DNA of 13,021 nucleotides, from assembly GCA_013696045.1 (NCBI GenBank), contig JACCZH010000122.1:1-13021 (forward strand), read 5' to 3'. Origin of the DNA: Chloroflexia bacterium. GTDB lineage: Bacteria; Chloroflexota; Chloroflexia; Thermomicrobiales; CFX8. This document shows, piece after piece, positions 6,143-13,021 of the stretch. The notes below the pieces were generated by a model. The model saw only the letters and a list, made by a program, of their open reading frames with translations. It was not told the DNA's origin and did not search any database. The position numbers and the translations under genes are program-made. The number at the start of each line of letters is the position of its first letter. Positions within the stretch are counted from its first letter, which is position 1.

Positions 6143-7798
6143 ATGCGTTCCAGATTAAGCCGGCGCCGATTTCTCGCCGGGGCCGGCGCTGGGTTCGCTG
6201 GCCTGTTGGCGGCCTGTAGCGGTCCGGCTGAAGACCATATGGCCGAACCATATAGCAGCGGCGCCGCTGATCCTTCGCCAACACCCAGCGTCACGGCTGA
6301 GAACCCCGCGGCAGCGGCAAACACGGCGCCTGGTCTAGCGCCTGCCCAGACAGACCCCAGAAGTGGGGAGGTCGGCGCCCCATTTCCAACGCCCCCGGTG
6401 CCAACTGTCGATGAGTCATCCAGCGGCGCGTCGGAGACCATCCGTGGATCGGCGTCTGTCACAGTTGACTTCATTCCCATTGTGTCCCGCCGGTTACAGA
6501 TGACGGAGATCTCCCACAAGAATCTGTTGAAGGTCTGGAATGGCGAGATCACAAACTGGAACGAGCTCGGGGAGCCGGAATCGCGCCCGATCCAGCGAGT
6601 AAGCGTCGAAGGCTCAACCGGACCACTCCCACTCGACCGCATCGATGTGAATATTGAACATCTCGATGACCTCGAAGGATTTCTGCACTTTCAGTCTGGG
6701 GCCATCGCACTCCTGCCCCGCGAGCAGGTGAATTTTCGATTCCGTCGCTTGCGGGTGGATCATACGGATTATCTGATCCATCCAGACGCCTCAAACCCGC
6801 TGCGAACAACGATTGATGTCAACCCGCGCTCGCCCGAGCATTTTCATCTGCTTCGCACCCGGGGTGCTGGCCCAGACCCGGTTTCAATGACATGGGTGGG
6901 TGACATCATCTTTGGACGCTTTGTCCACCGGCGGCTGGAAGATATCGGCGACTTTGCCGCGTCTTTCTGGAACATTCATCCCGAGCTTACCTGGGCCGAT
7001 CTTACAATCGGCAACCTGGAGTGCGCTCTTTCCGACAATTACCCCCAGCCCGAGGATCCGCAGACCTTCTCGTTCAAAACGTGGACGGAAGCCGTCGAAG
7101 GCTTGAAGCTGGCCCAGATCGACGTTCTCAGTAGAGCAAACAATCACTCGTTCAACTTCGGGTCCGGTGGGATGAACGACACCTCCGCTGTGCTGGACGA
7201 GGCCGGCATCAAGCATTTCGGCATGGGACACAATCTGGATGAGGCCCGCCGGGCAGTGGTCGTCGAGAAAAATGGCGTAACCTACGCGTTCCTGGGCTAC
7301 AATGGCATCAGCGACGACTACGACGGCGCCGGGCCCGATAATGCCGGAACCATGCCGCTGGAGACTGACTACGTAGTCCAGGACATCGAACGCGAGCTGG
7401 CCGCTGGGCACGTGGTTATTCCCTATTTCCACTGGGGCGTTGAATACGTTGCGGACCCATCCGAGGAGCAGCGCTATTTTGCGCAGCTCGCCATCGACCA
7501 CGGAGCGTCGCTGGTAATGGGCTCGCATCCTCACTGGGTGCAGGCTGTGGAGACCTACCGCGGCAAGGCGATAGTCTATTCTCTGGGCAACTTCATCTTC
7601 GACCAGTCCTGGTCGGTCGAAACGACTCAAGGGATGATCGCGCACATCTGGATGAAAGGCGCTGATGTTCTATCTATCGACCTGGTACCAATCGTCATTG
7701 AAAACGAGCATCGACCACGGGTTATGAACCCCCAGGAAGCGGTGCCGGTACTAAACCGTGTCTGGGAAGCCTCGGAACGGATTATCGTTAACGGGTGA
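6143..7798 (+). CDS. Tat-exported lipoprotein with PstS-like fragment and CapA-type metallophosphatase domain
   Basis: The C-terminal half is a CapA (poly-gamma-glutamate synthesis/capsule) domain of the metallophosphatase superfamily. Numbered from the ATG at 6143 (551 aa), motifs are VGDIIFGR (252-259), GNLECALS (290-297), ANNHSFNFG (332-340), HWGVEY (430-435), GSHPHWVQ (460-467) and YSLGNFIFDQ (479-488). The N-terminus has a twin-arginine motif SRRRFL (6-11) and a lipobox LAAC with C25 as the lipidated residue, then a Pro/Ala/Ser/Thr linker to about 100. Residues about 102-226 resemble part of a phosphate-binding PstS-like domain (NLLKVWNGEITNWNELG, then SGAIALLPRE). The predicted location is the outer face of the membrane. 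The substrate is unknown; a cell-surface polymer role is a family-level inference. In-frame starts at 6080 (TTG), 6107 and 6110 exist. 6143 was chosen because it gives an ideal signal peptide, although no clear ribosome binding site supports any of them. Confidence 0.85.
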   Translation: MRSRLSRRRFLAGAGAGFAGLLAACSGPAEDHMAEPYSSGAADPSPTPSVTAENPAAAANTAPGLAPAQTDPRSGEVGAPFPTPPVPTVDESSSGASETIRGSASVTVDFIPIVSRRLQMTEISHKNLLKVWNGEITNWNELGEPESRPIQRVSVEGSTGPLPLDRIDVNIEHLDDLEGFLHFQSGAIALLPREQVNFRFRRLRVDHTDYLIHPDASNPLRTTIDVNPRSPEHFHLLRTRGAGPDPVSMTWVGDIIFGRFVHRRLEDIGDFAASFWNIHPELTWADLTIGNLECALSDNYPQPEDPQTFSFKTWTEAVEGLKLAQIDVLSRANNHSFNFGSGGMNDTSAVLDEAGIKHFGMGHNLDEARRAVVVEKNGVTYAFLGYNGISDDYDGAGPDNAGTMPLETDYVVQDIERELAAGHVVIPYFHWGVEYVADPSEEQRYFAQLAIDHGASLVMGSHPHWVQAVETYRGKAIVYSLGNFIFDQSWSVETTQGMIAHIWMKGADVLSIDLVPIVIENEHRPRVMNPQEAVPVLNRVWEASERIIVNG

Positions 7799-7851
7799 CA
7801 TCGTACCGGCTGACCGGCCTTGACGCCATTCGCGGCGTTGTGAACAGGCAA

Positions 7852-7880
7852 TTGCGTCGCATTATCCGCCGCGTTATGCT
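7852..7880 (+). promoter_or_regulatory. Candidate promoter for the formate dehydrogenase operon
   Basis: TTGCGT (7852-7857) and TATGCT (7875-7880) are 17 bases apart, matching consensus at 3-4 and 4 of 6 positions. It lies in the 179-base gap between the CapA-like gene and the catalytic subunit. Transcription would start near 7887, placing two hairpins (7898-7916 and 7935-7960) in the leader. Confidence 0.3.
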
Positions 7881-7897
7881 AAAGATCAGAAAACGAC

Positions 7898-7919
7898 ACA
7901 GGTTACGGGAGCCTGTTTT
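7898..7919 (+). terminator. Short terminator-like hairpin between the CapA-like gene and the FDH operon
   Basis: ACAGGTT (7898-7904) pairs with AGCCTGT (7910-7916): 7 bp with one G-T and a 5-nt loop, followed by TTTA. It could end transcription of the CapA-like gene or act as an attenuator if the operon promoter at 7852-7880 is real. The T run is short. Confidence 0.4.
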
Positions 7920-7934
7920 ATGTGCAAGCGAGTC

Positions 7935-7960
7935 GCTGCCAGGGCGGCGACGCCCGCAGC
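7935..7960 (+). promoter_or_regulatory. GC-rich leader hairpin with GCGA tetraloop before the FDH catalytic gene
   Basis: GCTGC (7935-7939) pairs with GCAGC (7956-7960), and GGGCG (7942-7946) with CGCCC (7951-7955). The result is a 10-bp stem with a 2-nt bulge and a GNRA-type loop (GCGA). It ends 7 nt before the GGAG (7968-7971) that serves the ATG at 7978. Alternative pairings use the same bases (GTCGCTGC 7932-7939 with GCGGCGAC 7944-7951). No T run follows. A cofactor-sensing or translational role is possible but unproven. Confidence 0.35.
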
Positions 7961-7977
7961 CGGAATTGGAGCATAAA

Positions 7978-9921
7978 ATGCCTAAACATTACACTCGCCT
8001 GACGCAACCGCTGGTGCGCGAGAATGATGCGCTGCGGCCCGCAACCTGGGACGAAGCGCTCGACCGGGCCGCAAGTGGCTTTCGTGCCGCTGTCGACCGT
8101 CACGGCCCCAACACGTTTGGTCTGTTTTCATGCTCCAAAGCCAACAACGAGGTCAACTATCTGACACAGAAGTTCACGCGTCAGGTTATCGGCTCAAACA
8201 ACGTCGATTCCTGTAACCGCACCTGACACGCTCCCAGCGTCGTCGGTCTGACGACAGTATTCGGGGCGGGAGGCGGCACGAGCTCGTATGAGGAGGTTGA
8301 GAATACCGATCTCATTATTCTGTGGGGTTCGAACGCGCGTGAGACGCATCCCATCTTTTTTCTGCACGTGCTCAAAGCCATTCACAACGGCGCGCGCCTC
8401 TACGTGGTGGATCCGCGCCGCACAAGTTCAGCGCAGTGGGCCGATGGCTGGCTCGGTTTGGACGTCGGCTCTGACATTGCGCTGGCGAACGCCATTGGAC
8501 GCGAGATCATCGAGGCGGGACTCTGCAATCATGCTTTCATCGAACATTCGACCTTGAACTTCCAGGAGTATAAAGCTGGCGTCGAGTCGTATACCCTGGA
8601 ATACGCTGAGCGCGAGACAGGCGTCCCGGCGCAAGCGATCCGCGAGCTGGCTCATGCCTATGCGCGCGCCGACCGCGCGCAGCTCTGCTGGACCCTCGGC
8701 ATCACCGAGCATCACAATGCCGTTGACAACGTCCTCGCGCTGATCAACCTGTCACTGCTGACAGGGCACGTTGGCCGCTACGGTTCCGGGCTCTGTCCAC
8801 TGCGTGGACAGAACAACGTCCAGGGAGGTGGCGACATGGGCGCCATTCCGAATCGCCTGCCAGGCGGCAACGACGTTGAGATTGCCGAGCAGCGTGAGCC
8901 GTTTGAGCGCGCGTATGGCGTGTCCATCCAGGCGAAACCCGGCATGCACCTGACAGAGATGTTTGACGCGATGGAACACGGTGCTATGACCGTGGTCTAT
9001 ATTGTTGGCGAGAACCCGGCGCAATCCGAGGCTGAGATGGATCGTGCGATCCGGCTGCTCTCCGGGCTCGAGTGTCTGGTTGTCCAGGACATGTTCCTGA
9101 CTAAGACGGCCGAGCTCGCAGATGTCGTGTTTCCGGCCGCCGCCTCCTGGTGTGAATCAGAAGGAACCGTCACCAACTCCGAGCGTCGCGTGCAGCGCGT
9201 GCGCAAAGCGCTGGATCCACCACCTGGCGCGAAGGATGACATCGAGATCTTATGCGAGATGGCCTTCCGGCTCGGTCATGATTGGGGACACCCTTCCGCC
9301 GAAGAAATCTGGGATGAGCTACGCAGCCTGTCCTCGTGGCATCAGGGAATGAGCTACCAGCGACTCGAAGCCGAAGGCGGTCTGCACTGGCCGTGTCCCT
9401 CCGAAGTCGAGCCGGACAGTAAATTTCTCCATGGGTGGCTGTGGCAGCATCCTGTGGGTGGTCCTCTGGCACCATTCCATGCTGTTGAGCACGACCCGCC
9501 GATCGACAAGCTAACCGATGATTTCCCGGTCAGGCTAACGACGGGTCGGCGGCTCGAGTCTTTTAACACCGGCGTGCAAACGAGCGGATACACATCCCCA
9601 TTGCGTCGCGGCGAGTCGCTCGACATTCATCCGGACGACGGACGAAGCTGGGGGATTTCTGACGGCGAGCGAGTGCGCGTGGTATCGCGTCGCGGAGAGG
9701 TGGAAGTCGTTGTGCGATACGACCCGATTTTGCGCCCTGGGCTAACGTTTATGACTTTGCACTTCCAGGATGACGTTGCCACCAATCTGCTTACTATTGA
9801 CGCGACCGATCCGAAATCGGGGACGGCCGAATTTAAAGCAGCCGCGATCCGTGTTGAGAAACTGAACGTTGAAGCGGCGAAAACTGTTGAAGTAGCCGCT
9901 GTGGCGGGTGGGGAGAGCTAG
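7978..9921 (+). CDS. fdhA: Formate dehydrogenase catalytic subunit, selenocysteine-containing, lacking its [4Fe-4S] domain
   Basis: This is the Mo/W-bis-MGD subunit that oxidises formate to CO2. The frame from ATG 7978 (GGAG 6 nt upstream) runs to TAG 9919-9921, interrupted only by TGA at 8224-8226. Read as selenocysteine, this gives 647 aa with NVDSCNRT-U83-HAPSVVGL, matching the NVDCCARV-U-HGPSVAGL active site of E. coli FdhF (Sec140, His141). R276 in LRGQNNVQG corresponds to FdhF Arg333. Both residues show the same offset of 57, so about 57 N-terminal residues, the cysteine-rich [4Fe-4S] domain, are missing. The protein starts at TRLTQPLVREN, just past that domain. The C-terminal MGD-binding domain (from about 510, PVRLTTGRRLESFN, to TIDATDPKSGTAEFK) is complete. 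The missing domain is encoded at 11816-12802. It overlaps the next gene by 1 nt. Automated callers would split it into two ORFs. Confidence 0.93.
8224..8272 (+). promoter_or_regulatory. Selenocysteine UGA codon and bacterial SECIS-like hairpin
   Basis: Immediately after UGA (8224-8226), GTCGTC (8239-8244) pairs perfectly with GACGAC (8250-8255) around the loop GGTCT (8245-8249). The loop contains GGUC, as in the E. coli fdhF SECIS that binds SelB, and lies 18 nt after the UGA, the same spacing as I recall for fdhF. A lower stem CTCCC (8231-8235) with GGGAG (8268-8272) can close the structure. Both flanks of the UGA code for conserved FDH sequence in the same frame. Confidence 0.9.
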
Positions 9922-11819
9922 TGGATCTGCGCTTGATCCAGAACGCGACACCGAGCGCCGAGGAGCGCGATGCCGTCGACAGTCTTCTGGGTGCGCCCCA
10001 GACTGACTGGCGCGGAACGCCGCATGAAGCCCCAGCGGACGCCTACTTCGGCGCGGCTGGCCACGAGTCAAGAGGCCACCGCCACCTCCTGTTACCGGCG
10101 CTGCACGCCGTCCGTGACGCGACCGGGTTCATAAGTCCGGGTGGACTGAACTATATTTGCCAGAGCCTCGACGTGCCCCCAGCCGACGCATACGGCGTAG
10201 CCACCTTTTATGCGCTATTCCAGATGGCGCCTGTCCCTCCCATGATCGCGCACGTCTGCGACGACATTGCCTGCCGTATGAGCGGCGCGCGCGAGGTCTT
10301 CGCTGAGCTTGAGAGCCGTATCGGACCGGCTGGGAAAGCAACTCCCGACGGCAGGGCAACCTGGCATCGCAGCCCGTGTCTCGGCCTTTGCGAATGCGCT
10401 CCAGCGGTTCTTCTGCAGCGCGCTGGCACTAATCAGACTGATGAGGTTATCGCCCCCGCAGATGCCTCGGCTGTGTTAACCAGGTTGACTGGTGACGCGC
10501 GAAAGGTAGAGCCGAACCCGCAAGAACTCAACGGCTCGCTGCATGCGCCGCAGACACTTGATCCCGAATGCGCCAAAGGCCTTCGTCTTCTCAAACGAGC
10601 CGGGCGCGTCGACCCTGAGAGTATCGACGCCTACCGGGCGAGCGGCGGCTATGAAGCTTTACGGCGCGCATTCGACCTGGGTCCTGATGGGGTTATACGT
10701 GAGGTTCTCGACTCGCGCCTGCAGGGTCGTGGCGGAGCCGCATTCCCCACCGGACGGAAATTGCAGGACGTCGCGCGTGCGCCGGCGCGCCCGCATTATC
10801 TCATTTGCAACGCTGACGAATCAGAGCCAGGAACTTTCAAAGATCGTATTCTGATGGAGAACGACCCGTTCGCGCTGGTCGAAGCCATGACGATCGCGGG
10901 CTACGCGGCCGGATGCGAACAAGGCTACATCTACCTTCGCGGCGAGTATCCCCTGGCGCTGGCTCGAGTGCGGCATGCCATCGACGCCGCCCGGCGGCGG
11001 AACTTTCTCGGCGCGGACATTATGGGCGAAGGCTACCACTTTGACATCGACGTTCGCCGCGGCGCGGGAGCCTACATCTGCGGTGAAGAGACCGCTCTGT
11101 TCAACTCCATCGAGGGCTTCCGCGGTGAGCCGCGTAACAAACCACCGTTCCCAACCATGGTCGGTCTTTTTGGCAAACCCACGATGGTTAACAATGTCGA
11201 GACACTCATGAATCTGCCGGAGATTCTCATCCAGGGGGGACCGGCATTTGCGTCAGTAGGAACCGAGCAATCGACCGGCACTAAACTGTTTTGCGTGTCC
11301 GGTTGTGTCGAACGGCCCGGGGTGTATGAGCTTCCATTTGGTGTCACGCTACGGGAGGTCCTCGATCTCGCGGGGGGCGTCCGCGACGGGCGTCCGCTGC
11401 AAGCGTTGTTGTTGGGCGGCGCCGCCGGAAGCTTTGTGACTACCGAAGACCTCGACGTCGAGCTTACCTTCGAAGGAACCCGTGCCATCGGGGCAGCTCT
11501 GGGGTCAGCGGTCATTATGCCCTTCGACGACACGATTGACATGGCTGACATTGTTCTGCGTATCGCTGCCTTCTTTCGGGATGAATCATGCGGCCAGTGC
11601 GTTCCTTGCCGCGTTGGTACGGTCCGGCAGGAAGAGGCCTTGCGCCGGTTGTCCGCTGGAGTACCGCTTGGCTCGGTTGATCAGGAGTTAGCGCTTATCA
11701 GCGAGCTTGAACTGGTGATGCGCGACGCATCGATCTGTGGGCTGGGCCACACAGCATCTATCGCGGTGCAATCGGCAATCAGCAAGCTCCATCTATTCGA
11801 CAGTAAGAGAGCACAATGA
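9921..11819 (+). CDS. fdhB: NAD-linked formate dehydrogenase beta subunit (NuoE-NuoF fusion, FMN/NAD-binding)
   Basis: This 632-aa diaphorase subunit passes electrons from iron-sulfur clusters to FMN and NAD+. Residues about 50-190 are NuoE-like (thioredoxin-fold [2Fe-2S]), with ligands C113 and C118 (HVCDDIAC) and C153 and C157 (CLGLC). Residues about 220-632 are NuoF-like: GRGGAAFPTG (269-278), NADESEPGTFKDR (297-309) and GAGAYICGEETAL (381-393) for NADH and FMN, and SCGQCVPC with C606 giving the four [4Fe-4S] ligands C557, C560, C563 and C606. The same E-F fusion occurs in HoxF of NAD-reducing hydrogenases and in the beta subunit of Methylobacterium FDH1. The GTG start at 9921 shares its G with the TAG stop of the catalytic gene, and its TGA stop overlaps the next ATG (ATGA at 11816), so the three genes are probably translationally coupled. 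Confidence 0.93.
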   Translation: MDLRLIQNATPSAEERDAVDSLLGAPQTDWRGTPHEAPADAYFGAAGHESRGHRHLLLPALHAVRDATGFISPGGLNYICQSLDVPPADAYGVATFYALFQMAPVPPMIAHVCDDIACRMSGAREVFAELESRIGPAGKATPDGRATWHRSPCLGLCECAPAVLLQRAGTNQTDEVIAPADASAVLTRLTGDARKVEPNPQELNGSLHAPQTLDPECAKGLRLLKRAGRVDPESIDAYRASGGYEALRRAFDLGPDGVIREVLDSRLQGRGGAAFPTGRKLQDVARAPARPHYLICNADESEPGTFKDRILMENDPFALVEAMTIAGYAAGCEQGYIYLRGEYPLALARVRHAIDAARRRNFLGADIMGEGYHFDIDVRRGAGAYICGEETALFNSIEGFRGEPRNKPPFPTMVGLFGKPTMVNNVETLMNLPEILIQGGPAFASVGTEQSTGTKLFCVSGCVERPGVYELPFGVTLREVLDLAGGVRDGRPLQALLLGGAAGSFVTTEDLDVELTFEGTRAIGAALGSAVIMPFDDTIDMADIVLRIAAFFRDESCGQCVPCRVGTVRQEEALRRLSAGVPLGSVDQELALISELELVMRDASICGLGHTASIAVQSAISKLHLFDSKRAQ

Positions 11820-12802
11820 CAGTAGCGGCAACAACCCACCGGCTCCATTTGAAAACGAACCGAACGGTCGATCTCACGGTTGATGGCCAACACGTCAGAG
11901 TCCCGGAAGGTTCCACCATCATGAAAGCCTGCCAGGAGGTTGGTATTGGCACACCAACGCTCTGTTATGAGCAGACGCTCACTCCGGTGAATGCGTGCCG
12001 GGTCTGCGTGGTCGAGATGGAAGGCTCGCGTGCCCTTGTTCCGGCCTGCGCGCGAAAAGTTGAGCCGGATATGGTGATCTGGACTGATAGCGAGCGAGTG
12101 CGCCACAGCCGGAAACTAGTGCTAGAGCTCCTTGCGTCCTCGGTCGACCTCTCATACGCGCCTGACGAGGTGCAAGGCTACCTGGACCATTACGATGCGC
12201 GTCCAGAGCGTTTCGGGCCGCCGGACACGAGTGACGGCGCCGTCCATCGCGATCATACTCAGGCTGGTCATCATATACCCACTACGAATGGCTACGCCGC
12301 CACCGTCGCTCAGCCACCCAAGATCGATAACGAGCTCTACATCCGTGATTACTCGCGCTGCATCCTCTGCTACAAGTGCGTCGAGGCATGCGGAGTCGAT
12401 GCCCAGAACACCTTTGCCATTGCCGTGGCCGGACGCGGATTTGACGCGCACATCTCCACTGAGTTCGCCGCCCCGCTGCCGGATTCCGCGTGCGTCTATT
12501 GTGGAAACTGCATCGCAGTCTGCCCTACTGGAGCGCTGATATTCAAGAGCGAATATGACATGCGCCAGGCGGAGACCTGGGACGAAGAACGTCAGACCGA
12601 AACCGACACGATTTGCCCATATTGTGGTGTCGGATGCACCTTACGCCTGCATGTGCAGGACAATCGCATAGTCAAGGTCACCTCGCCAATGGACCACGAT
12701 GTTACCAATGGAAACTTGTGCATCAAGGGCCGCTTCGGCTGGCAGTTCGTCCAGAACCGCGCCAGGGACACGGGAGTTGAGGAGTCCGTTGGAACCTCAT
12801 AG
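11816..12802 (+). CDS. FDH electron-transfer subunit: ferredoxin domains fused to the detached [4Fe-4S] domain of the catalytic subunit
   Basis: This 328-aa protein corresponds to the N-terminal third of a normal NAD-dependent FDH alpha subunit. Residues about 20-95 form a [2Fe-2S] ferredoxin with the exact C-x10-C-x2-C-x13-C spacing (C50, C61, C64, C78). Two [4Fe-4S] motifs follow: C182, C185, C188, C192 and C226, C229, C232, C236. The last 65 residues are the bis-MGD enzyme [4Fe-4S] domain: C267, C270, C274 (TICPYCGVGC) and C302 plus K304 (NLCIKGRFGW), equivalent to FdhF Cys8, 11, 15, 42 and Lys44. The chain stops about 20 residues after that, where the catalytic domain would normally continue. 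The His-Cys cluster motif (HxxxCxxCxxxxxC) expected after the [2Fe-2S] domain is absent; residues 105-133 read LLASSVDLSYAPD...RF with no cysteine. Start: ATGA overlap with the upstream gene. Confidence 0.92.
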   Translation: MTVAATTHRLHLKTNRTVDLTVDGQHVRVPEGSTIMKACQEVGIGTPTLCYEQTLTPVNACRVCVVEMEGSRALVPACARKVEPDMVIWTDSERVRHSRKLVLELLASSVDLSYAPDEVQGYLDHYDARPERFGPPDTSDGAVHRDHTQAGHHIPTTNGYAATVAQPPKIDNELYIRDYSRCILCYKCVEACGVDAQNTFAIAVAGRGFDAHISTEFAAPLPDSACVYCGNCIAVCPTGALIFKSEYDMRQAETWDEERQTETDTICPYCGVGCTLRLHVQDNRIVKVTSPMDHDVTNGNLCIKGRFGWQFVQNRARDTGVEESVGTS

Positions 12803-13021
12803 ATCCCCGGTTCGCAACCAGCAAAACGTGATACGAGTAACCAGGGATGCGTGGTGCAGGGAGACGGATGTCCTGGCGGTGGAGGAACCGTTAGAGATTC
12901 GACTGCGCTGGTGGGAGGATGACGCCCTCGTCGAAAAAAGCATCGCCGTCACCATGCGAACACCCGGCGCTGACTTTGAGTTGGCCATTGGGTTCCTCTT
13001 CGCTGAAGGTATCATTACCAG
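12789..13021 (+). CDS. fdhD: Formate dehydrogenase accessory sulfurtransferase FdhD (partial, 3' end beyond window)
   Basis: FdhD is the cytoplasmic sulfurtransferase that delivers sulfur from IscS to the bis-MGD cofactor of formate dehydrogenases and is needed for their activity. The frame carries family-typical LAVEEPLEIRL and the MRTPGADFELAIGFLFAEGII segment (compare ATPKDLEDFALGFSLSEGII in E. coli FdhD). It is open to the end of the window, so the CxxC motif expected further on is not visible. The start is uncertain. TTG at 12789 has GAGGAG 4 nt upstream and overlaps the preceding stop codon by 14 nt, as in the coupled genes before it. GTG at 12828 is the alternative. Its place at the end of the operon confirms that the upstream genes form an FDH and not a hydrogenase or complex I. 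Confidence 0.9.
   Translation, partial: MEPHRSPVRNQQNVIRVTRDAWCRETDVLAVEEPLEIRLRWWEDDALVEKSIAVTMRTPGADFELAIGFLFAEGIIT

Noticed and set aside
6884..7645. A long open frame on the minus strand opposite the CapA-like gene (253 codons)
   Set aside because: It has no recognisable domain or ribosome binding site and lies antisense to a gene with clear motifs. Long antisense frames are common in G+C-rich DNA. The same applies to minus-strand frames inside recN (2691-3176) and fdhB (11072-11551) and a plus-strand frame inside hom (4264-4743).
7930..7970. A cobalamin riboswitch, suggested by a GCCCGCAGCCGG stretch
   Set aside because: The other conserved boxes are missing and the stretch is accounted for by a simple GC-rich hairpin.
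7978..9921. A broken (pseudo) formate dehydrogenase: two ORFs separated by a TGA
   Set aside because: The reading frame is the same on both sides, protein similarity continues through 8227-8367, the TGA is exactly at the catalytic selenocysteine position and a SECIS-like hairpin follows.
1..13021. CRISPR array, rRNA, canonical tRNA, or an intact insertion sequence
   Set aside because: No regularly spaced direct repeats, rRNA-like or cloverleaf sequences, or transposase-like frames were seen on reading both strands.

Overview
The window looks like ordinary bacterial chromosome, G+C-rich for most of its length, and is probably from a Chloroflexota-type bacterium (Thermomicrobia or a relative). 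That placement is an inference. It rests on the family mix (archaeal/fungal-type aspartate-semialdehyde dehydrogenase, a short ACT-less homoserine dehydrogenase, a Tat-lipoprotein CapA protein, a NAD-linked selenocysteine formate dehydrogenase) and on a GTCATCCTGA-type palindromic repeat. No rRNA or other taxonomic marker is present.

Layout. Positions 1-1194 hold two minus-strand genes: the first 16 codons of a probable helix-turn-helix/excisionase-like protein (start at 50) and an unrecognised 349-aa protein with an AT-hook-like motif. A 12-bp hairpin in the RNA between them would bury the ribosome binding site of the second gene. Positions 1413-3546 carry recN (DNA repair ATPase) and a YbaB/EbfC nucleoid protein with its own extended -10 promoter. 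A large REP-like inverted repeat (3603-3702) lies between ybaB and the converging hom gene. Positions 3759-6067 are an aspartate-family amino-acid module: hom (minus) and asd (plus), divergently arranged. The asd leader encodes a 27-aa peptide with a run of threonine and isoleucine codons, followed by a strong pause-type hairpin and a classic intrinsic terminator, that is, an apparent Thr/Ile attenuator. Positions 6143-7798 encode a Tat-exported lipoprotein combining a PstS-like fragment with a CapA-type metallophosphatase domain.

Positions 7978-13021 are a formate dehydrogenase operon. The catalytic molybdenum/tungsten subunit contains an in-frame UGA at 8224 followed by a SECIS-like hairpin, so it is a selenoprotein (Sec83) and not two broken ORFs. 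It lacks its N-terminal [4Fe-4S] domain. That domain lies on the C-terminus of a separate ferredoxin-type protein encoded two genes downstream (11816-12802). Between them is a NuoE-NuoF fusion that would carry the FMN/NAD site, and the operon ends with fdhD (partial). A polypeptide that is normally continuous (ferredoxin domains, then the [4Fe-4S] domain, then the catalytic domain) is therefore split exactly at a domain border and its halves are encoded in reversed order. The inferred route is formate to CO2 at Sec/Mo(W), electrons through [4Fe-4S] and [2Fe-2S] centres, then FMN and NAD+.

The items most worth a second look are the split and re-ordered selenocysteine formate dehydrogenase, the Thr/Ile attenuator before asd, and the RNA hairpin over the ribosome binding site at the left edge.
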